Translations under genes and position numbers: made by a program | The notes under the pieces: generated by a model | The model's database searches: none | What the model was told of the DNA's origin: nothing | The model's input: only the letters and a program-made list of their open reading frames with translations | Part shown: piece by piece, positions 8,851-16,085 of the stretch | Layout: each line of letters starts with the position of its first letter | Position numbering within the stretch: the stretch's first letter is position 1 | DNA from: Ectobacillus funiculus | Lineage (GTDB): Bacteria; Bacillota; Bacilli; Bacillales; Bacillaceae_G | Assembly: GCF_042429435.1 (NCBI RefSeq) | Contig: NZ_JBHMAF010000108.1 | Strand: one strand, 5' to 3' | Length of the DNA stretch: 64,000 bases

Positions 8851-8902
8851 CGCTTTAAGTAATAAGTTTCTAGCTGGGAGACATTCGGTGAGTTTTCTTG
8901 GT
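8850..8902 (+). repeat. Relic of the intergenic element, internally deleted
   Basis: Starts like a normal copy (CGCTTTAAG, then TTTCTAGCTGGGAGACATTCG) and then jumps to the element's last bases (GGTGAGTTTTCTT). The linker and most of the right hairpin are missing. Confidence 0.6.
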
Positions 8903-9033
8903 GTTTTGCAGCTAAAGGATATGTTATATAGAGACAAGTATATGCCAGAGCATATTTATATGGCGCTGTACTTTGCCAATAGTGCTTTAGCTTGCTAGAA
9001 TGGGATGGTAGGATGCAAAAGGAGGCAAAATAG

Positions 9034-9339
9034 ATGGAGAATGTTAAAACAATCACACCGGCAGAAGTGGAACAACGGCTAAAAGAGGGAGAAACCTTGT
9101 TTCTTGTAGACGTTCGCGAACATGAAGAGGTTGCGTACGGGAAGATTCCGGAAGCTGTCCATATTCCGATGGGAGAGATTCCGAATAAGCTTGATTCTTT
9201 TGATAAGGATCATGAATATATTTTCATTTGCAGGTCAGGTGTTCGAAGCGAGAACGTTTGCCGTTATTTAGATCATCTTGGCTATAAAACAGTAAACATG
9301 ATTGGCGGCATGCTGTCATATGAGGGAGAAACAGAGTAA
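9034..9339 (+). CDS. ytwF: Rhodanese-domain sulfurtransferase YtwF
   Basis: Single-domain rhodanese of 101 residues, probably a cytosolic persulfide carrier. It shows the LVDVREHEEVAYGKIPEAVHIP segment split around the fold and the catalytic loop CRSGVRSEN near residue 67, whose Cys would carry the persulfide; the loop has the six-residue size typical of sulfurtransferases. It ends MIGGMLSYEGE as in B. subtilis YtwF. The start has an AAAGGAGG site. It is monocistronic, with a terminator after the stop. The sulfur acceptor is unknown. Confidence 0.88.
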   Translation: MENVKTITPAEVEQRLKEGETLFLVDVREHEEVAYGKIPEAVHIPMGEIPNKLDSFDKDHEYIFICRSGVRSENVCRYLDHLGYKTVNMIGGMLSYEGETE

Positions 9340-9371
9340 GCGGAACGAGCAGGTTCCGTTTTTCTTTTTTT
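9340..9371 (+). terminator. Intrinsic terminator after ytwF
   Basis: GCGGAAC and GTTCCGT stem directly after the stop codon, followed by TTTTCTTTTTTT. Confidence 0.85.
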
Positions 9372-9372
9372 A

Positions 9373-9504
9373 GACTTTAAGAGGGCTGATAAATTTCCAG
9401 CTAGAAGCGAGTTCGACGTGGTGGGAAATTTTAGGGATAAAGTATAAGTGCAACTACGTCTCTGTCTTCGCCTAACGGCTTGCCAGTCGACGAGTTTTCT
9501 TTAG
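9373..9504 (+). repeat. Intergenic element copy 2
   Basis: Full-length copy. The left hairpin pairs CTTTA with TAAAG and TTTCC with GGAAA; the right end is decayed (TTGCCAGTCGACGAG) but still followed by TTTTCTTTA. Confidence 0.9.
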
Positions 9505-9525
9505 ATAAAATTGCTTTTCTGTCTG

Positions 9526-9567
9526 TGGTCCATCCTTAGGTAAGAAGGGTGGACCATGTTTGTTTTG
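9526..9567 (+). terminator. Hairpin terminator upstream of the gerPA-like pair
   Basis: TGGTCCATCCTT and AAGAAGGGTGGACCA form a 12-bp imperfect stem with an AGGT loop, followed by TGTTTGTTTTG. Confidence 0.65.
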
Positions 9568-9580
9568 TTGACATACAATA
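9553..9580 (+). promoter_or_regulatory. Sigma-K-like promoter for the gerPA-like genes
   Basis: CATACAATA at 9572-9580 fits the sigma-K -10 form CATANNNTA, with an AC 17 bp upstream. gerP operons are known to be made late in the mother cell under sigma-K, so a site here agrees with the genes downstream. Confidence 0.45.
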
Positions 9581-9607
9581 TGATAGATCAAAGAAAGGGC
9601 GATGAGA

Positions 9608-9850
9608 ATGGCACCGCGAATCCGTAAGGTAAAGGTTGTTAATAACAATGGCTCAATTAATTTTGGAAACCAGGGCTATTTTGCACCTTTTTCTGTTTCG
9701 AAGGAGTATAACGGCTCGGGAGGTGATAGTACAGGCGTTATTGTCAATGGCCGGCGTACAGAGAACCCAGCGGTTGGAACATCGCAAAACGAGATGGAAG
9801 ATACAGATCTTCAGCAGGAGCAGGAACAGGAGAGTCTTCCCGAGTTTTGA
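9608..9850 (+). CDS. GerPA/GerPF-family spore germination protein (first of two)
   Basis: Small protein of the GerPA/GerPF type, thought to act in the inner coat by letting germinants pass to their receptors. The family core is visible: VVNNNGSINFGN, then SVSKEYNGSGGDSTG, then a polar Gln/Glu-rich tail. The ATG at 9608 gives 80 residues and a sensible distance to GAAAGGG; the ATG two codons earlier is too close. The next gene is a paralogue 15 bp downstream. It is not part of a full gerPABCDEF operon, which is unusual but known for stray paralogues. Confidence 0.75.
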   Translation: MAPRIRKVKVVNNNGSINFGNQGYFAPFSVSKEYNGSGGDSTGVIVNGRRTENPAVGTSQNEMEDTDLQQEQEQESLPEF

Positions 9851-9865
9851 GTACTAGGAGGAAGT

Positions 9866-10120
9866 ATGGGAGTATATATTGAAAAGTTTATTGTTGTAAA
9901 CAATTACGGAACAATTGAATTTAGAGATGGCCAAAGAGATGTGTCTTTTTCAGCTTCAAAAGCCAATAATGGAGCATTAGGTCCGACTGTCGCTGATTTT
10001 GTGAACGGAAGACGTGTACGTAATTTAGAAAGGGAAAGGTTGAACGAAGCCCCTGCGGTTGAGGAGGAATCAAGTGAGGAAGAGGAAATGTCTGATCTGT
10101 CCAGCGGGCTGAGTTTTTAG
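9866..10120 (+). CDS. GerPA/GerPF-family spore germination protein (second of two)
   Basis: An 84-residue paralogue of the preceding gene with the same plan: VVNNYGTIEFRDG, FSASKANNGALGPT, the shared FVNGRR and an acidic tail (EEESSEEEEMSDLSS). The family Gly-Gly is replaced by GALG, so it has diverged. AGGAGG lies 5 bases before the ATG and the spacing marks a two-gene operon. The acidic tail is longer than in GerPA and may be strain-specific. The role in germination is inferred from the family. Confidence 0.7.
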   Translation: MGVYIEKFIVVNNYGTIEFRDGQRDVSFSASKANNGALGPTVADFVNGRRVRNLERERLNEAPAVEEESSEEEEMSDLSSGLSF

Positions 10121-10122
10121 TA

Positions 10123-10160
10123 GAAAACGGGTATCGCTAACGCGTGCTCGTTTCTTTTTG
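10123..10160 (+). terminator. Probable terminator of the gerPA-like operon
   Basis: GAAAACG and CTCGTTTC can pair around a GC-rich loop, followed by TTTTTG. The stem is modest. Confidence 0.5.
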
Positions 10161-10294
10161 TACTTGAAGTAGGTGTGAATTTCTAACTAGAAGCGCATTT
10201 TATATATTTGGTAATTTTAAGAATACAGTATAAGTGCAACTACGCCTCTGTCTTCGCCTAAGAGTGGGGCTCGCCAGTCGGCGAGTTTTCTTTA
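10161..10294 (+). repeat. Intergenic element copy 3
   Basis: The right half is intact (ACTACGCCTCTGTCTTCG, then CTCGCCagtCGGCGAG and TTTTCTTTA). The left hairpin arm is eroded. Confidence 0.88.
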
Positions 10295-10348
10295 TTCCTT
10301 CCTTTCTGCTATGCTTAGTTTACAGTAATTCTTATGAAGGGTGATCGT

Positions 10349-11611
10349 ATGAACTATGATGTAATTGTAATCGGCGGCGGACCGTCTGGCTTAATGGCAG
10401 CAATTGGCGCGGCTGAGGAAGGGGGGAAGGTGCTCCTTCTTGATAAGGGGGACAAGCTCGGACGAAAGCTCGCCATTTCCGGCGGTGGTCGCTGTAATGT
10501 CACAAATCGTCTTCCTGTCGATGAAATTGTTAAGCATATTCCCGGCAATGGCCGGTTTTTGTATAGCGCATTTTCTATTTTTAATAATGAAGATATCATC
10601 TCATTTTTTGAAAAGCTTGGTGTGCATTTAAAGGAAGAGGATCACGGGCGGATGTTTCCTGTTTCCGATAAAGCGCAGTCTGTTGTAGATGCACTGCTGC
10701 GCAGGTTAAAGGAACTGCAGGTTGATATTCGTATAAATACGCCTGTCCAAACGGTACAGTATGAAAATGGACAAACAGCGGCAGTTATACTGCAAACAGG
10801 CGAAGTAATCCCTGTGAAGCACGTTGTCATTGCCGTCGGCGGTAAATCAGTGCCTCATACAGGCTCTACTGGAGACGGCTATGCTTGGGCGGAAGCAGCG
10901 GGACATACGATTACGGAGCTGTTTCCGACAGAAGTGCCGATTACGTCCAACGAACCGTTTATTCAAGATCGCAGTCTGCAAGGACTGTCCCTCCGAAATG
11001 TTGCCCTAAGCGTAGTAGATCCGAAAGGCAAACTTGTCAAAACACATGTGATGGATATGATTTTCACACATTTCGGTATTTCTGGTCCAGCGGCTCTCCG
11101 CTGCAGCCAATATGTAGTAAAAACCATGAAAAAATTTCAAACAAAGACAGTAATGATGCGGATTGATGCACTGCCGGAGGAAAAAGAAGAACCGTTATTC
11201 CAGCGCATTATCCAGCAAATTAAGAACGAACCGAAAAAGGGAATCAAAAATGTGTTAAAGGGCCACGTGCCTGAAAGATATCTTCTCTTTTTGCTTGAGA
11301 AAAACAATATTGATCCAGCACATGCTGCCGGACAGCTGTCAGCTGAAAGTATTCGCAGCATTATAAAGGACTTGAAAGGTTTTTCGTTCACTGTAAATGG
11401 TACACAGTCCTTAGAAAAAGCCTTTGTTACAGGAGGAGGCGTGTCAGTCAAAGAAATTTCTCCAAAAGAAATGGCCTCTAAGCTGATGAATGGCTTATAT
11501 TTTTGCGGGGAAATTCTTGATATTCACGGCTACACAGGAGGCTACAACATTACCGCAGCACTCGTAACAGGACGAATTGCAGGTACATCTGCAGCGCGGT
11601 ATGCCAAATAA
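10349..11611 (+). CDS. ytfP: BaiN/HI0933-family FAD-dependent oxidoreductase YtfP
   Basis: Flavoprotein of the HI0933/BaiN-like group; the physiological substrate is unknown. The N-terminal Rossmann motif is VIVIGGGPSGLMAA, followed by LGRKLAISGGGRCNVTN, a family hallmark; GGKSVPHTGSTGDGY lies mid-protein and FCGEILDIHGYTGGYN forms the C-terminal FAD contact. I use the ATG at 10349 (MNYDVIVIG), which follows AAGGGTGAT; this gives 420 residues, the B. subtilis YtfP length. No terminator directly follows; the next gene on this strand is ytgP. Confidence 0.92.
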   Translation: MNYDVIVIGGGPSGLMAAIGAAEEGGKVLLLDKGDKLGRKLAISGGGRCNVTNRLPVDEIVKHIPGNGRFLYSAFSIFNNEDIISFFEKLGVHLKEEDHGRMFPVSDKAQSVVDALLRRLKELQVDIRINTPVQTVQYENGQTAAVILQTGEVIPVKHVVIAVGGKSVPHTGSTGDGYAWAEAAGHTITELFPTEVPITSNEPFIQDRSLQGLSLRNVALSVVDPKGKLVKTHVMDMIFTHFGISGPAALRCSQYVVKTMKKFQTKTVMMRIDALPEEKEEPLFQRIIQQIKNEPKKGIKNVLKGHVPERYLLFLLEKNNIDPAHAAGQLSAESIRSIIKDLKGFSFTVNGTQSLEKAFVTGGGVSVKEISPKEMASKLMNGLYFCGEILDIHGYTGGYNITAALVTGRIAGTSAARYAK

Positions 11612-11650
11612 GAAAGGCAGGTCTTGGGGGCTAGACATCCCCCCGAAAAG

Positions 11651-11800
11651 TTATACTTTCTTATCTTGTAAAGAAAACTCGCCGATTGGCGAGCCCTGCC
11701 CTTGGGTGAAGACAGAGGCGTAGTTGCTCTTATACTTTGTTCCTAAAATTTCTCGCTACGTCGAATTTGCTTTGATCTGGAATTTTATATTTTCTTAAAA
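11651..11800 (-). repeat. Intergenic element copy 4, with a fragment of another copy
   Basis: A full minus-oriented copy starts near 11670 (AAGAAAACTCGCC, ATTGGCGAG). Directly before it, TTATACTTTCTTATCTTGTA (11651-11670) looks like the left end of a second minus-oriented copy, so this may be the remains of a tandem pair. Confidence 0.85.
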
Positions 11801-11834
11801 TATGAAAAGAGAGCCTAACGGATTGTTAGGCTCT
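11800..11834 (-). terminator. Terminator overlapping the cse60 stop
   Basis: On the minus strand AGAGCCTAAC and GTTAGGCTCT form a perfect 10-bp stem around CAATCC, then CTTTTCATATTTT. The left arm contains the TAA stop of cse60. Confidence 0.8.
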
Positions 11835-12008
11835 GTATACAATCATAGCAGAAAAACAGTAGATTTGGTTCTCCTCATCATTATTGCAAACTGCAACCTG
11901 ATATTTAATATCTACTACATTCTCCTCATCTATTTTCTTCAAAAATACATTCACTGATTCTTCTAAATCTTTTTCATGACCTTCGTCAAATATCTTCACC
12001 CGAATCAT
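11826..12008 (-). CDS. cse60: Sporulation protein Cse60
   Basis: A 60-residue acidic protein matching Cse60 (YteV), a sigma-E-dependent protein of unknown mechanism from the mother cell. The recognised segments are KIFDEGHEKDLEESVN near the N-terminus and VVDIKYQVAV followed by QIYCFSAMIVY at the C-terminus. It is the second gene of a two-gene unit: the upstream gene stops one base before its start region. A terminator overlaps its stop. A role in sporulation follows from the family. Confidence 0.88.
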   Translation of the reverse strand: MIRVKIFDEGHEKDLEESVNVFLKKIDEENVVDIKYQVAVCNNDEENQIYCFSAMIVYRA

Positions 12009-12009
12009 C

Positions 12010-12240
12010 TCAGCACCATCCTACACTGCTTTCTTCTGAATGATTTCTATCACGACGCGTCTGAATCAATCGATAAAATCTTCCGTTTTCGTATATATAT
12101 CCTTCTTCTAAATCATATTTCTTGTCTGCATGTATATAAAACTTGCCAATTCTAAATTTATGAGAATATAACTCCAAATATTCTCCTTTAAATTTCGCTG
12201 TTACTTTTTCAGTAATATCAATCTTCAGTGTTTTCTCCAC
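12010..12240 (-). CDS. Small conserved hypothetical protein upstream of cse60
   Basis: A 76-residue frame starting MEKTLKIDITEKV, mostly beta-type and charged, ending SSVGWC. It carries a GKFYIHADKKYDLEEGYIY segment. I do not recognise the family with certainty; it may be one of the small Bacillus DUFs linked to cse60. A GGGAGGGGAAGG stretch lies just upstream of the start and the next gene follows at once, so the two are surely cotranscribed and probably share the sporulation timing of cse60. The last residues (NHSEESSVGWC) look extended and could be new. Confidence 0.6.
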   Translation of the reverse strand: MEKTLKIDITEKVTAKFKGEYLELYSHKFRIGKFYIHADKKYDLEEGYIYENGRFYRLIQTRRDRNHSEESSVGWC

Positions 12241-12326
12241 ACCTTCCCCCTCCCTTCAAAAGAGAGTGATTTGCTTTATTTTATTATGCAACAAAAAAAT
12301 TATGATACGGGACATGTAAATTTCTT

Positions 12327-12460
12327 AAAGAAAACTCGCCGATTGGCGAGCCCTGCTCTTGGGCGAAGCCAGAGGTGTAGTTGCCCTTATACTGTATTCC
12401 TAAAATTTCTCGCTACGTCGAATTGTCTTCTAGCTAGAAATTTATACTTTCTTACAGTGT
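12327..12460 (-). repeat. Intergenic element copy 5
   Basis: Full minus-oriented copy. Read on the minus strand it pairs CTGTA with TACAG and TTTCT with AGAAA, and keeps the intact right hairpin CTCGCCgattGGCGAG. It is followed head-to-tail by copy 6. Confidence 0.92.
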
Positions 12461-12554
12461 AAAGAAAACTCGCCGCCTGACGAGCCCTGCTCTTGGACGA
12501 AGCCAGAGGCGTAGTTGCCCTTATACTGTATTTCGAAAATTTCCTACAGTGAAA
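12461..12554 (-). repeat. Intergenic element copy 6 (left hairpin shortened)
   Basis: Abuts copy 5 in the same orientation. The right half is complete; about 40 bases of the left hairpin apex are missing, leaving TACTGTA...CTACAGT. Confidence 0.85.
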
Positions 12555-12592
12555 GAAAAACGAGGCCTATCTTTAGAAACTAACAGCAATTG

Positions 12593-12601
12593 TGATACAA
12601 T
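12593..12601 (+). promoter_or_regulatory. Extended -10 promoter of ytgP
   Basis: TGATACAAT is an extended -10 element (TG, one base, TACAAT) 33 bases before the ytgP start. No clear -35 is seen. Confidence 0.5.
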
Positions 12602-12634
12602 ACTAGGGTTAGAATGCATGAGGGGGCTTTTTTG

Positions 12635-14284
12635 ATGTCCGATTCGAAGTTTTTGCGCGGCACGCTTATTGTGACGCTTGGAACGTTTTTAGTAAAGTTT
12701 TTAGGTATGATTTATGTATTTCCGTTTCACGCTTTAGTACACACAAATGGCGGCGCCCTATATAATTATGGGTATGTCCCGTATACTATTTTTTTAAGCG
12801 TTGCAACGGCGGGTGTACCGCTTGCGGTTGCCAAATTCATCTCGAAATATAATGCACTTGGCGACTACGCAACAAGCAGGAGAATGTTTCGTTCTGGTAT
12901 GAAGCTGATGATCGTGATGGGAATTCTTTCATTTGCTGTTCTCTACATAACGGCTCCGCTGTTTGCTAAGGCGTTTCTTGGCAATGGGAACCTGGAGAAT
13001 ACAGTGGAGGAAGTAACGCTAATTATTCGTCTTGTCAGCTTTGCGCTTCTTGTTGTTCCTTCGGCTAGCTTGATTCGCGGATTTTTTCAAGGTCATCAGT
13101 CTATGGGACCGACGACTGTGTCGCAAATTATTGAACAAATTATCCGTATCGTAATCCTTCTTGGCGGCAGCTTTGTTGTAATTAAAATTTTGCACGGTAC
13201 TGTCGCTACTGCCATTGGTGTGTCGACGTTCGCTGCCTTTATTTCAGCGCTTGGGGCACTTGGCGTATTGCTAGTGTATTGGAAGAAGCGAAAGCCGCAC
13301 TTAGACCGATTGCTGGAATCTCAGACAGTGCAGCCGTCTAGCGTGAGCACAGGACAGCTTTTTAAGGAATTGTTTGCCTATGCACTTCCATATGTGGTGG
13401 TTGGTTTGACGATTCCATTATATCAGGCTGTGGATACTGTAACCTTTAACCGCATGATGCTGGCAATTGGTGAAGGGAAAATTGCTGAAGCGGCCTACAG
13501 TATTTTCACGATGTGGACGCACAAGCTCATTATGATTCCTGTTTCACTTGCAACTGCTTTTAGCTTAACGCTTGTCCCAACGATTACCAAATCGTTTACA
13601 GAGCGCAATGCTGCCTTGCTGCAAAAACAAATTTCGCAAACTTTTCAAATCAATGCGTTTGTCACGTTTCCTGCCGTGGTTGGTATTTCAGCGCTAGCAT
13701 ATCCTATTTATAGTGCGTTTTATGGTGCGAGTGAGCTTGGCGGTCAGATTTTGATGTGGTATGCACCAGTAGCGATGCTGTTTGCTTTATTTTCTGTAAC
13801 AGCTGCTATTTTGCAAGGAATCAATCAGCAGAGGCATGCTATTATCGCACTTGCGATTGGTATCTCGTTAAAGCTGATTGGGAATCTTGTATTGATTCGA
13901 TATTTCGAATCTGTTGGTGCTGTTCTCAGTACGGGAATCGGCTTTTTGGTCTCCATTTGGTATACAAATATACAGATTCGTAAGTATGCAAACTTTGATT
14001 TTACGCTCGTGTATAAACGGATATTCCAGATAGCTATTCTAAGTGGCGTAATGACAATTGTTGTAAAGCTTGTGCAATGGGGATTGTCACCGCTGTTTGG
14101 AAATTCCAAAAGTCAGCTTGCAGCTGCTGTTGTTGTCGCAGCGGGGGCAATCATTGGTGTAGCTGTCTACGGTTTCCTGGCGATTCGGACGGGCATGCTG
14201 CAGCGTATATTTGGGGACGAGCTTTTGGATAGACTAAAACAGAGATTTGGAAGAAGATTTAAGATAAAGGCAAAAGGGGCATAA
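12635..14284 (+). CDS. ytgP: MVF/MATE-type polysaccharide or lipid-linked flippase YtgP
   Basis: Integral membrane protein of the MOP superfamily, related to the lipid II flippases and SpoVB. The ATG at 12635 (MSDSKFLRGTLIVTLG) follows GAGGGGG; a frame extension to 12614 lacks a ribosome site. The 549 residues hold about 14 hydrophobic helices, with RGFFQGHQSMGPTTVSQIIEQIIRI, the conserved PSB-family segment, near residue 150. The C-terminus is short and basic (LKQRFGRRFKIKAKGA). B. subtilis YtgP is about 544 residues. Which lipid-linked sugar it moves is not shown; a peptidoglycan or teichoic role is inference. Confidence 0.88.
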   Translation: MSDSKFLRGTLIVTLGTFLVKFLGMIYVFPFHALVHTNGGALYNYGYVPYTIFLSVATAGVPLAVAKFISKYNALGDYATSRRMFRSGMKLMIVMGILSFAVLYITAPLFAKAFLGNGNLENTVEEVTLIIRLVSFALLVVPSASLIRGFFQGHQSMGPTTVSQIIEQIIRIVILLGGSFVVIKILHGTVATAIGVSTFAAFISALGALGVLLVYWKKRKPHLDRLLESQTVQPSSVSTGQLFKELFAYALPYVVVGLTIPLYQAVDTVTFNRMMLAIGEGKIAEAAYSIFTMWTHKLIMIPVSLATAFSLTLVPTITKSFTERNAALLQKQISQTFQINAFVTFPAVVGISALAYPIYSAFYGASELGGQILMWYAPVAMLFALFSVTAAILQGINQQRHAIIALAIGISLKLIGNLVLIRYFESVGAVLSTGIGFLVSIWYTNIQIRKYANFDFTLVYKRIFQIAILSGVMTIVVKLVQWGLSPLFGNSKSQLAAAVVVAAGAIIGVAVYGFLAIRTGMLQRIFGDELLDRLKQRFGRRFKIKAKGA

Positions 14285-14296
14285 GCTTTCTTTTTG

Positions 14297-14394
14297 CACT
14301 GTAAGAGTATAAACTTCCAGTTAGAAGTGAATCCGACATAGTCGGAAATGTTAAGAATACAGTATAAGGGCAACTACGCCTCTGTTTTCTTTAA
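14297..14394 (+). repeat. Intergenic element copy 7 lacking the right hairpin
   Basis: The left hairpin and the start of the linker are normal, then CTCTG joins directly to TTTTCTTTA. The GC hairpin has been cleanly lost while the terminal bases remain. Confidence 0.85.
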
Positions 14395-14408
14395 ACCAGC
14401 CTCTTTCT

Positions 14409-14466
14409 GTAAGATATTCCTCAACATAAAAGACAAAAATGCTTTTGATGCTGGGGAATATTTTAC
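14409..14466. repeat. Long imperfect hairpin between two element copies
   Basis: GTAAGATATTCCTCA (14409-14423) can pair over its full length with TGGGGAATATTTTAC (14452-14466), allowing G-U pairs; inside the loop AAAAG pairs with CTTTT. The last bases run into the following element. No T run follows, so it is not an ordinary terminator. Confidence 0.6.
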
Positions 14467-14599
14467 ACTGTAGGAAAGTATAAATTTCCAACTAGAAGTG
14501 AATTCGACGTAGTCGGAAATTTTAGGAATACAGTATAAGGGCAACTACGCCTCTGGCTTCGCCCAAGAGCAGGGCTCGCCAATCGGCGAGTTTTCTTTA
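14464..14599 (+). repeat. Intergenic element copy 8 (near consensus)
   Basis: One of the best-kept copies: CTGTA/TACAG and TTTCC/GGAAA pair in the left hairpin, ACTACGCCTCTGGCTTCG forms the linker, and CTCGCCaatCGGCGAG with TTTTCTTTA closes the right end. It lies 62 bp before ytzG. Confidence 0.95.
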
Positions 14600-14661
14600 T
14601 TATAGGAGCAAAGCAGGCTAGATCCGTTTTTCATATTGATAAGCATAAAGAAGGTGACAGA

Positions 14662-15381
14662 ATGAGAATTGATAAAATTTTATCTAATATGGGCTATGGC
14701 AGCCGTAAAGAAGTAAAAAAGCTGTTAAAGGAAGGCGCGGTACAGGTAGACGGTGTACCGGTAAAGGATGCGAAGCAGCATGTTGATGTAAATGAGCAGG
14801 AGGTTACGGTACACGGTGAAGTTGTCGAATATAAAGAATTTGTTTACTTGCTGATGCATAAGCCGCCAGGTGTGATTTCAGCAACAGAGGATGATGTTCA
14901 CGAGACCGTGATTGATTTGCTTGAGCACGAGGATTTGATTTTTGAACCATTTCCTGTTGGCCGTTTGGATATTGATACGGAAGGCTTGTTGCTGCTCACA
15001 AATGATGGGCATTTGTCGCACCAGCTGCTTTCTCCCAAAAAACATGTTCCGAAAAAGTATTATGCGCACGTGCGCGGTCGGGTAACAGAGGAGGATATCG
15101 AGGCGTTTCGAAAAGGAGTTGTGCTTGACGACGATTACGAAACAAAGCCAGCAGAACTTACGATTTTGCGGCGTGGGGAAACGTCGGAAATTGAACTTAT
15201 CCTCACAGAAGGGAAGTTTCATCAAGTAAAGCGTATGTTTGAAGCAGTCGGAAAAAAGGTAACATATTTGAAGCGTACTGAGATGGGCCCGCTTACGCTT
15301 GGCGATTTAGAGCTTGGAGAATATCGTGAACTGACGGATGAGGAAGTGCAGCAGCTAAAGGAATACCGCGTAGAGGTATAG
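14662..15381 (+). CDS. ytzG: RsuA-family 16S rRNA pseudouridine synthase YtzG
   Basis: RNA-modifying enzyme of 239 residues. An N-terminal S4 RNA-binding domain (MRIDKILSNMGYGSRKEVKKLL) is followed by the synthase domain, with the catalytic Asp in GRLDIDTEGLLLLTND near residue 103 and the conserved EGKFHQVKRMFEAVGKKV near residue 183. It belongs to the RsuA/RluB group; B. subtilis YtzG has the same plan. The target uridine is inferred to be in 16S rRNA. The start is preceded by AAGAAGGTGAC. A bidirectional hairpin separates it from ytzE. Confidence 0.92.
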   Translation: MRIDKILSNMGYGSRKEVKKLLKEGAVQVDGVPVKDAKQHVDVNEQEVTVHGEVVEYKEFVYLLMHKPPGVISATEDDVHETVIDLLEHEDLIFEPFPVGRLDIDTEGLLLLTNDGHLSHQLLSPKKHVPKKYYAHVRGRVTEEDIEAFRKGVVLDDDYETKPAELTILRRGETSEIELILTEGKFHQVKRMFEAVGKKVTYLKRTEMGPLTLGDLELGEYRELTDEEVQQLKEYRVEV

Positions 15382-15458
15382 CTTGTTCTGAAGACAGGAG
15401 TAATCGAGGGCTAGGCAATGGTTGTCAAAAGATATATGTTCCTACCCTCACAAAGAAG

Positions 15459-15489
15459 GCCCCTTTCTATTTATTTTATAGAAAGGGGT
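15459..15489. terminator. Bidirectional hairpin between ytzG and ytzE
   Basis: CCCCTTTCTAT and ATAGAAAGGGG form a perfect 11-bp stem. T-rich flanks are weak on both sides, but the convergent position fits a shared terminator. Confidence 0.7.
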
Positions 15490-15510
15490 ATGTATATACC
15501 GCGTTATTTG

Positions 15511-15732
15511 CTACGATGTTAATTTGACTCTCTTTCCTGTTGTTGTCCATTTCCCCCGAGTCGGGCTGTATACGAGCTCGTTGAACTCCAGCACGTTTAA
15601 GTCGCGCTGTACCGTTCTAGGGGTAATACCGAATTCATCCACAAGGTCTTGTGTGGTAACAGTACCTTTTTCATTAATGTACATGTAAATTGACTTAATC
15701 CTTGTTAGCATACGAGAAGTTGTGAGTTTCAA
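15511..15732 (-). CDS. ytzE: DeoR-type HTH protein YtzE
   Basis: A 73-residue protein that is only the DNA-binding domain of the DeoR family, with no effector domain. The helix-turn-helix is TTQDLVDEFGITPRTVQRDLNVL at residues 25-47, followed by the wing SPTRGKWTTTGKRVKLTS. B. subtilis YtzE has the same length and ends KKVKITS. Its target is unknown; it may act as a small stand-alone regulator. It is monocistronic and divergent from pepV. Confidence 0.9.
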   Translation of the reverse strand: MKLTTSRMLTRIKSIYMYINEKGTVTTQDLVDEFGITPRTVQRDLNVLEFNELVYSPTRGKWTTTGKRVKLTS

Positions 15733-16085
15733 AAAACCACTCCTCTACGAATTTTTTATTGACCAACAGAGAAAGAGAACTATTTATTTCCATTGTACTC
15801 TATTTACTAAAATTCATGCTCTTACTAATGTAATTTTAACATGATTTTAACATGTCTATCAAAAATGGAAAAGATATGTTGTGTAATGTTCACAGAATAT
15901 TTTTTATGATTTTCCATACATATAAGCAAAAATTCTACAAAAAATGAGGAAATCCTTTATTTTTTTTGGGGAATATTGGACTGTAAATAATTTGATCTCT
16001 TTATATATTTCTACGGTATTTTGTTTGATTTCGTAAAAGGAATATATTTAGTTAATAGTTTTAGATTAATGAAGAGGTGAGTAGG
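15733..16085. other. AT-rich divergent intergenic region, ytzE-pepV
   Basis: About 350 bp, very AT-rich, with promoter-like stretches on both strands but no site I can assign. No small frame with a ribosome site, no hairpin terminator and no copy of the intergenic element was seen. Confidence 0.6.
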
